NCBI RefSeq assembly: GCF_013394915.1
Contig: NZ_CP056771.1
Location: 496,001-560,000 of the forward strand
Source: Buchnera aphidicola (Aphis gossypii)
GTDB taxonomy: Bacteria > Pseudomonadota > Gammaproteobacteria > Enterobacterales > Enterobacteriaceae
Length of the DNA stretch: 64,000 bases
Reading direction: 5' to 3'
Shown here piece after piece: positions 58,110 to 64,000 of this stretch; position 1 is the stretch's first letter; each line of letters opens with the position of its first letter. The position numbers and the translations under genes were made by a program. A model generated the notes under the pieces. The model saw only the letters and a list, made by a program, of their open reading frames with translations. It was not told where the DNA came from and did not search any database.

Positions 58110-59966
58110 ATGATAAATTTTTTTAAAATACGATCAAAGCGCATTATAATTCAATGTATTTTAGGAATAACTGCTTTGTCAATAATATTTGGGACTTTAA
58201 ATAATTATATTCATAAAGACACAACAAAATATATTGCGGAAGTTAATCAAGAAAAAATTAGTTTCGAAACAATTAAAAATATATTTAATATTGAACTCAA
58301 TAAACACAAAAAAATACTAAAAAATCTCAATCTAGTTGATAAAAAAATACTTAGAAAAAAAATATATAATTACGTACTATCTCAATTAATAAATAATATT
58401 TTATTAGAACAATATGTAAAAAAAATTGAGTTTAATTTAACTAACGATGAAATTAAAAAAGTAATATTCAATTCTGATATATTTCAAGAAAACAATAAAT
58501 TTAATAATACTAAATATTTGAACTATTTAAGATCACTCAACTTAACAAATAATGAATATATAGAATTGATTAAAAAAAAGTTAAATACAATTAATTTAAT
58601 TAATACTATCGCAGAGACAGATTTTATATTAGATAATGAAAAAAAACACATACTAAACTTATTGTCTCAAAAAAGAATCATTAAAAAAGCTATTTTTAAA
58701 ATTCATTCTATACAAAATCAACATGTAAATAATATAGAAATTTTAAATTATTTTAAAAAGAATAAAAATAAATTTTATAATCCAGAAAAATTTAAAATTA
58801 GCTATATTCATATAGAGCCAAATAAATTAAATATAAAATGTAATAATAAAGAAATTCAAAACTGGTATAAAAAAAATTTAAAAAAGTATACAACACAAGA
58901 AAAAAGAAATTACAGTATTATTCAAGTAAAAACTGAAAAAGAAGCTTTATTGATATTATCACGATTAAAAACAGGAGAAAGTTTTGAAAAAATAGCTAAA
59001 GAAAGTTCAATAGAACCAATCTCTTCTAAAAAAGGAGGAAACATTGGGTGGATAACAATTAATTCAATCCCCGAAGAAATAAAAAAATCGAATTTAAATC
59101 AAAAAAATCAAATTTCTAATATCATTAAGTTTAATAATGAATTTTTAATTATTAAGTTAAATAAAATTCTAGGTAAAAAAACAAAAAAAATCTCTGAAGT
59201 ATTCGATATAATTACATCTGAAATAAAACAAAAAAAAGCTTTATTTATTTATTATAATCTAAAAAATAAAATCTTATTTTTATCTCAAAAATATAAAGGT
59301 AGATTTGATTTGATCGAAAAAAAATCTAATATTAAATCAATAGAAACACCTTGGTTTGATAAATATTCAGTTCCAAAAATATTACAAAATTCTACATTAA
59401 AAAAAATAATTTTTAAACAAGGATTACTAGATAGAGAAAAAAAAATGAGATCACATTCAGGATTAATTGAGTTAAAAAATAATCAATTATTTTTATTAAC
59501 AATAAAGAATTTTAAAGAAAAAAAATTAAAAAACTTTCAAGAGATCAAAAAAAATATTATAGAAATTTTAAAATACTCTAAAGCAGTCAAGGAAACAAAA
59601 GAACAAATAAAACAAATTTTATTTAATTTAAATCATGGAAATAAAGAAATTTTAAGAAAAAAAAATATAGTTTTTAACGACTCAGAAATATTTTCTAGAT
59701 ATGACAATCATCCAATTACACATAAAATTTTTTCAATACCATATAAAAACAACGAAAAAAAAATTTATATTATGTACCAAGATAAAAATAAAAATTTTGT
59801 AATCGCATTTATATCAAAAGTTTACAATGAAAAATTTTCAAGTAATGAAGAAGCGATCGTTGTAAAATATTTAGAAAAAAATAATATAGAAAAAATATTT
59901 AATTGTATTGTTAAAAACCTTCACAAAAAATCTAAAATTACATATAACCAAATAAAAAATATATAA
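58110..59966 (+). CDS. ppiD: Periplasmic folding chaperone PpiD
   Basis: PpiD is an inner-membrane-anchored chaperone near the Sec translocon. It is 618 aa (E. coli 623). One membrane helix occupies about residues 12-32, followed by SurA-like helices and a parvulin-type domain (about 225-355) with GESFEKIAKESS and KKGGNIGWI. The E. coli protein is a weak or inactive isomerase, and the domain here is also diverged. hupB, which lies between lon and ppiD in E. coli, is missing. It converges with queC. Confidence 0.95.
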   Translation: MINFFKIRSKRIIIQCILGITALSIIFGTLNNYIHKDTTKYIAEVNQEKISFETIKNIFNIELNKHKKILKNLNLVDKKILRKKIYNYVLSQLINNILLEQYVKKIEFNLTNDEIKKVIFNSDIFQENNKFNNTKYLNYLRSLNLTNNEYIELIKKKLNTINLINTIAETDFILDNEKKHILNLLSQKRIIKKAIFKIHSIQNQHVNNIEILNYFKKNKNKFYNPEKFKISYIHIEPNKLNIKCNNKEIQNWYKKNLKKYTTQEKRNYSIIQVKTEKEALLILSRLKTGESFEKIAKESSIEPISSKKGGNIGWITINSIPEEIKKSNLNQKNQISNIIKFNNEFLIIKLNKILGKKTKKISEVFDIITSEIKQKKALFIYYNLKNKILFLSQKYKGRFDLIEKKSNIKSIETPWFDKYSVPKILQNSTLKKIIFKQGLLDREKKMRSHSGLIELKNNQLFLLTIKNFKEKKLKNFQEIKKNIIEILKYSKAVKETKEQIKQILFNLNHGNKEILRKKNIVFNDSEIFSRYDNHPITHKIFSIPYKNNEKKIYIMYQDKNKNFVIAFISKVYNEKFSSNEEAIVVKYLEKNNIEKIFNCIVKNLHKKSKITYNQIKNI

Positions 59967-60027
59967 ATGTATATCAAAAGATAAAGTGTTTTTAAATTCG
60001 ACATGCTAAATATATTTAAAAATATAA

Positions 60028-60738
60028 TTAATCATAAAAATTAAATTTTTCTTTTAATTGTGTCATATAGTATTCAGGATTAGATTTCCATTTATCAAAT
60101 CCTTCACGACGAATAACACAGGCTTGACATTGACCACATCCGTTACCGATTAAACCTTGGTAACAAGTCACTGTATGACGAAGAACAAATTCACTTAAAT
60201 TCCAATAATCTGATAAAGACCATATTTCTGCTTTATTTAAATTCATCAAAGGAACTTTAAAATTAATTTGACAATCCATTCCAATTTGAACAACACGATT
60301 CATGGTTTTAATAAATTCATTTCTACAATCCGGATAACCGGAAAAATCAATAGTATTGACACCTAAAACAACAGAATCAATTTTATTATTAAAAGCATAT
60401 ATAGAAGATAAAGTTAAAAATAAAATATTTCGACCTGGAACAAAAGTGCTGGGTAATAAAGAATTTAATTGATGATTATTAAAAATAGAAATATTTTTAT
60501 CAATTAAGCTACTTTTCGAAAGATTTTTCAAGAATTTAATATCTACAAATATATGTTTTTTCACCTTAAAATATTTTGATATAAAACGAGAAGAATTAAT
60601 TTCAGATTTATGTATTTGATCGTAATCAAAAGTAATACAATAAATTTCTTTATATAAATGAGCGTAATGTATTAAACATGTTGTTGAATCTTGTCCACCA
60701 CTGAAAACTATTAGTATTTTTTTCGTATTTTTATTCAT
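60028..60738 (-). CDS. queC: 7-cyano-7-deazaguanine synthase
   Basis: QueC converts carboxy-deazaguanine to preQ0 with ATP and ammonia on the queuosine pathway. It is 236 aa (E. coli 231). The PP-loop is FSGGQDSTTCLIH at residues 11-23, and the zinc cysteines near the C-terminus are in CYQGLIGNGCGQCQACVIR. It stands alone on the minus strand, divergent from mdlA across a 158-nt A/T-rich gap in which no clear promoter is seen. Confidence 0.96.
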   Translation of the reverse strand: MNKNTKKILIVFSGGQDSTTCLIHYAHLYKEIYCITFDYDQIHKSEINSSRFISKYFKVKKHIFVDIKFLKNLSKSSLIDKNISIFNNHQLNSLLPSTFVPGRNILFLTLSSIYAFNNKIDSVVLGVNTIDFSGYPDCRNEFIKTMNRVVQIGMDCQINFKVPLMNLNKAEIWSLSDYWNLSEFVLRHTVTCYQGLIGNGCGQCQACVIRREGFDKWKSNPEYYMTQLKEKFNFYD

Positions 60739-60896
60739 ATTTCATTTTTATATATTATTTAGAGACATTATAATGAATATTATATATTAAGAATAAAAAA
60801 AAATATTTTTAATTTATTAGTTTTAAAAATAAAATCAATTAAACATATATAACATTAAAATATATATTTTTAATATTTACATGCTAGGATTATATT

Positions 60897-62636
60897 GTGA
60901 GATTGTTTAAACAATTAAAATGGTATTTTATACAAGAATGGAAACGCTATTTAGGATCTATTATTTTATTGATAACAATAGCATTATTACAATTGATACC
61001 CCCTAAGATAATTGGAATTTTAACAGATTTAATTATCAAAGAAAAAATAAGTAGTATAAAAACAATACCTTGGATTTTAACAATTTTTTTTATTGCTATT
61101 ACTATCTATATATTAAGATATTTATGGAGAATTCTTTTATTTGGAGCATCTTATAATCTTGCAACAGAACTAAGAGTCAAACTTTACTCGCATCTGAGTA
61201 ATCAAAGTCAAATATTTTTTTTAAAAAATCGAACTGGAGATTTAATTGCTAGAGCTACAAACGATGTAGATCGTGTTGTATTTGCAGCAGGAGAAGGTGT
61301 CTTGACTCTCATAGACTCATCTATTATGGGTTTATCTGTATTAATTATTATGATTACTCAAATTAGCTTGTTGTTAACAACAGTTTCTCTTATACCCATG
61401 CCTATTATGGCAATTTTAATTAAAAAATATGGAAGAGAGTTACATGATAAATTTAGAAAATCACAACATTTATTTTCTTTATTAAATAATCAAACACAGG
61501 AGATATTAACTAGTATTCGAATGATCCGATCATTTGGGTTAGAAAAAAACCAATTAAAAAAATTTAATAAAATTGTTAATGAAACTGGAAAAAAAAATAT
61601 GCAAGTAGCAGAAATAGATGCACGTTTTGATCCAGTTATTTACTTATCAGTAGCGTTTTCTAATGTACTAGCTATTACCGTAGGTGGATATTTAGTATGG
61701 CATCACACAATAACTATAGGTCAATTAACAAGTTTTATTATGTACTTAGGATTAATGATTTGGCCAATGCTAGCGCTAGCATGGATGTTTAATATTGTTG
61801 AAAGAGGTAGTGCAGCATGGGAAAGAATTTATTTAATTATTAATAAAAAACTATATATTGAAGATGGTAAACAAACCACATCTAATATTTCAAAGATAAT
61901 ACATGTTCATATCAATTCTTTCTTTTATCCGAAAAGTAATATCCCATCTTTAAAAAAAATTCATTTTACTCTTTTACCGGGGAAAACTTTAGGTATTTGC
62001 GGACCAACTGGCTCCGGAAAAAGCACTTTATTAAAACTAATTCAAAGACAATTTAAAATTACTGAAGGAGAAATAACTTATGATTCAGTGCCATTATTAA
62101 AATTAAAAATTGATTATTGGCGCAGCAAAATTTCTGTTGTTAATCAAGCTGCATTTTTATTTTCAGATAATATATATAATAATATTGCTTTAGGAAAACC
62201 TAATGCTTCTAAAAATGAAATTGAAACAGCAGCAAAATTGGCAGACATACATAAAGATATTATATGCTTACCTAAGGGATATCAAACAGAAGTTGGAGAG
62301 CGAGGCGTGATGTTATCTGGTGGTCAAAAACAGCGTATTTCTATAGCCCGAGCATTATTGTTAAATACAGAAATATTAATTTTAGATGATGCTTTGTCTG
62401 CAGTAGATGGAAATACTGAAAATAATATTTTAAATAACTTAAAAAAATGGAAAAAAACTGGACGTTCAATAATAATAGTGGCACATCGTTTATCTGGGCT
62501 AATTAACTCGGATGAAATTATTGTTATTAAAAAAGGTGTAATTATTCAAAAAGGAACTCATAAAAAATTAATAAAAGAAAAAAATTGGTATCAATCTGTA
62601 TACAAGCAACAAAACAAAAAAATTGAGGATAATTAA
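60897..62636 (+). CDS. mdlA: ABC exporter half-transporter MdlA
   Basis: MdlA is a multidrug-type ABC half-transporter, expected to pair with MdlB. It is 579 aa (E. coli 590). Six membrane helices occupy about residues 15-300; the nucleotide-binding domain has Walker [14 protein letters not shown], the Q-loop VVNQAAFLF, the signature [15 protein letters not shown], Walker [13 protein letters not shown] and the H-loop IVAHRLS. The start is GTG with AGGAT about 8 nt upstream. The substrate is unknown. Confidence 0.95.
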   Translation: MRLFKQLKWYFIQEWKRYLGSIILLITIALLQLIPPKIIGILTDLIIKEKISSIKTIPWILTIFFIAITIYILRYLWRILLFGASYNLATELRVKLYSHLSNQSQIFFLKNRTGDLIARATNDVDRVVFAAGEGVLTLIDSSIMGLSVLIIMITQISLLLTTVSLIPMPIMAILIKKYGRELHDKFRKSQHLFSLLNNQTQEILTSIRMIRSFGLEKNQLKKFNKIVNETGKKNMQVAEIDARFDPVIYLSVAFSNVLAITVGGYLVWHHTITIGQLTSFIMYLGLMIWPMLALAWMFNIVERGSAAWERIYLIINKKLYIEDGKQTTSNISKIIHVHINSFFYPKSNIPSLKKIHFTLLPGKTLGICGPTGSGKSTLLKLIQRQFKITEGEITYDSVPLLKLKIDYWRSKISVVNQAAFLFSDNIYNNIALGKPNASKNEIETAAKLADIHKDIICLPKGYQTEVGERGVMLSGGQKQRISIARALLLNTEILILDDALSAVDGNTENNILNNLKKWKKTGRSIIIVAHRLSGLINSDEIIVIKKGVIIQKGTHKKLIKEKNWYQSVYKQQNKKIEDN

Positions 62637-62658
62637 GAATAGATGAGAAATTTATAAT

Positions 62659-64000
62659 ATGAATCATTTTATAGAATTTTGGCCAATTTTAAAACGTTTA
62701 ATAGAATATACAATACCGTGGAAAAAAAAAATTATATTAGCGTTTTTTTTGCTTATAAGTGGTTCAACTGCAGAAGTTTTAGGACCAATTTTAATTAGTT
62801 ATTTTATTAATAATATTTTATCTAAACATGAATTTCATTTCCAATTAACACTTGTGATTTTAATTTCATTTGTAATGCTGCAGATATTAGCGGTTTTTTT
62901 TAATTATTTTCAAAGCATTTATTTTAATAAAATCGCTGTAAGAGTAATTAATAAATTACGAAATGATGTTATGAACTCAGCTATAAAACAACCTATTTTT
63001 GAATTTGATGTTCAACCGGTTGGTCAAATAATCTCTAAAGTTACTAATGATACCGAGGTGATTAAGGAATTATATGATACTGTTATACCTACTTTATCTC
63101 GAAGCATAACATTGATTATAATTATATTGTTTGCAATGTTTAGCCTTGAGTGGCACATGGCGATAATTGCAACTTTTATTATACCGTTAGTAATAATTGT
63201 TATGTCAATTTATCAACATTATAGCACTCCATTACTTAGAAACGTTAGGTATTATTTAGCTGATATTAATAACAAATTTAATGAAATAATTAATGGAATG
63301 AATGTTATTCAACAATTTAGACAAGAACATAGATTTGCAAAAAATATTAAAAATAGTAGTCAATTACATTATTCAGCGCGTATGAAAATATTAAAATTAG
63401 ATGGTTTTCTACTACGACCATTGCTAAGTTTAATATCATCTTTAGTGTTGTGTAGTTTTATTTTTTCGTTTAGCTGTTTAACGCATAAAATACCTGAAAT
63501 AGGTATATTATATGCTTTTATTACATATTTAGGACGTCTTAATGAACCCTTAATTTCAATAACTATTCAGCAATCTATATTGCAACAAGCAATTGTAGCT
63601 GGAGAAAGAATATTTTCTCTTATAGATTCAAAAAAACAAGAATATGGAAAAAACAAAAAAAAAATAAAAACTGGAAAAATTAATATTAAAAATCTTACAT
63701 TTAGTTATATAAAAAATCAAAAAAATATACTTAATAACATTAATATAGATATTCCATCCAAAAGTTTTGTTGCATTCGTGGGTCATACAGGTAGTGGGAA
63801 AAGTACTTTAGCTAATTTGCTAATGGGGCATTATCCTATTTACAATGGGCAAATATATCTTGATGAATATCCTATTAGTTCTATAAGTCACGATATTTTA
63901 AGAGAAACTATATTAATAGTTCAACAAGATCCAATAATTCTCGCAGATACTTTTTTTTCTAACATTACATTAGGAAAAAAAATATCAGAAGATGAAATAT
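62659..64000 (+). CDS. mdlB: ABC exporter half-transporter MdlB, cut by the window edge
   Basis: The reading frame is open from the ATG to the right edge: 447 codons of an expected 590 or so. Six membrane helices are followed by the first part of the nucleotide-binding domain, with Walker [15 protein letters not shown] and the Q-loop region IVQQDPIILAD; the signature and Walker B lie outside the window. It starts 22 nt after mdlA, so the two halves are co-transcribed and likely form a heterodimer. Confidence 0.93.
   Translation, partial: MNHFIEFWPILKRLIEYTIPWKKKIILAFFLLISGSTAEVLGPILISYFINNILSKHEFHFQLTLVILISFVMLQILAVFFNYFQSIYFNKIAVRVINKLRNDVMNSAIKQPIFEFDVQPVGQIISKVTNDTEVIKELYDTVIPTLSRSITLIIIILFAMFSLEWHMAIIATFIIPLVIIVMSIYQHYSTPLLRNVRYYLADINNKFNEIINGMNVIQQFRQEHRFAKNIKNSSQLHYSARMKILKLDGFLLRPLLSLISSLVLCSFIFSFSCLTHKIPEIGILYAFITYLGRLNEPLISITIQQSILQQAIVAGERIFSLIDSKKQEYGKNKKKIKTGKINIKNLTFSYIKNQKNILNNINIDIPSKSFVAFVGHTGSGKSTLANLLMGHYPIYNGQIYLDEYPISSISHDILRETILIVQQDPIILADTFFSNITLGKKISEDEI

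Overview
The window is a piece of the main chromosome of Buchnera aphidicola, the obligate bacterial endosymbiont of aphids. The base composition is extremely A+T-rich, every coding region reads as a close orthologue of an Escherichia coli gene, there are no mobile elements, prophages or CRISPR arrays, almost no transcriptional regulators remain, and the gene order (cysJ-dsbA-polA(exo)-engB-typA ... prfB-lysS-lysA-lgt-thyA-miaB ... recCBD-argA-tRNA-fMet ... cyoABCDE-bolA-tig-clpPX-lon-ppiD-queC-mdlAB) is the one I know from Buchnera of Aphidinae. Strain identity cannot be read from the sequence alone.

Layout. 1-5.8 kb: cysJ (sulfite reduction) on the minus strand, a 1.66-kb geneless spacer, dsbA, a polA reduced to its 5'-3' exonuclease, and engB. 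5.9-22.9 kb: typA, gmk, ygfZ, then a long plus-strand run prfB-lysS-lysA-lgt-thyA-miaB-ybeY-ybeX-leuS-holA-nadD-tusA (translation, tRNA modification, lysine and thymidylate synthesis, cofactors). 23-38.6 kb: asd, yhgN-pgk-fbaA-mscS-recC-recB-recD, then argA and the initiator tRNA on the minus strand. 38.6-46.8 kb: a 740-bp spacer, ribH-thiL-ribD (in two pieces)-nusB, then dxs-ispA-yajR on the minus strand and tusE. 46.8-64 kb: the bo3 oxidase operon cyoABCDE (minus), bolA-tig-clpP-clpX-lon-ppiD (proteostasis), queC, and the ABC exporter pair mdlA-mdlB, the last cut by the window edge.

How the genes fit together. Asd, LysA and ArgA belong to essential amino acid synthesis for the host, CysJ to sulfur assimilation, and RibH/RibD to riboflavin supply. 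Dxs and IspA make the farnesyl diphosphate that CyoE uses to make haem O for CyoB. Lgt would lipidate CyoA, whose lipobox is visible here. TusA and TusE are two parts of the tRNA 2-thiouridine sulfur relay. RecBCD is complete, although polA has lost its polymerase domain.

The most notable signal is five genes (lgt, ybeY, holA, nadD, recC), all between 13.7 and 29.1 kb, whose reading frames are broken exactly at poly(A) tracts of 8-20 A while both flanking parts stay well conserved. In-frame tracts of A10-A11 occur in dsbA, leuS, pgk and thiL. This fits the known rescue of Buchnera genes by RNA-polymerase slippage at poly(A), but homopolymer sequencing error must be excluded. Other points of note: the retained prfB +1 programmed frameshift, ribD split by a single in-frame TGA, a lon leader that looks nearly unchanged from E. 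coli (from memory), and perfect 14-15 bp hairpins between convergent genes. I found no new multi-gene system.
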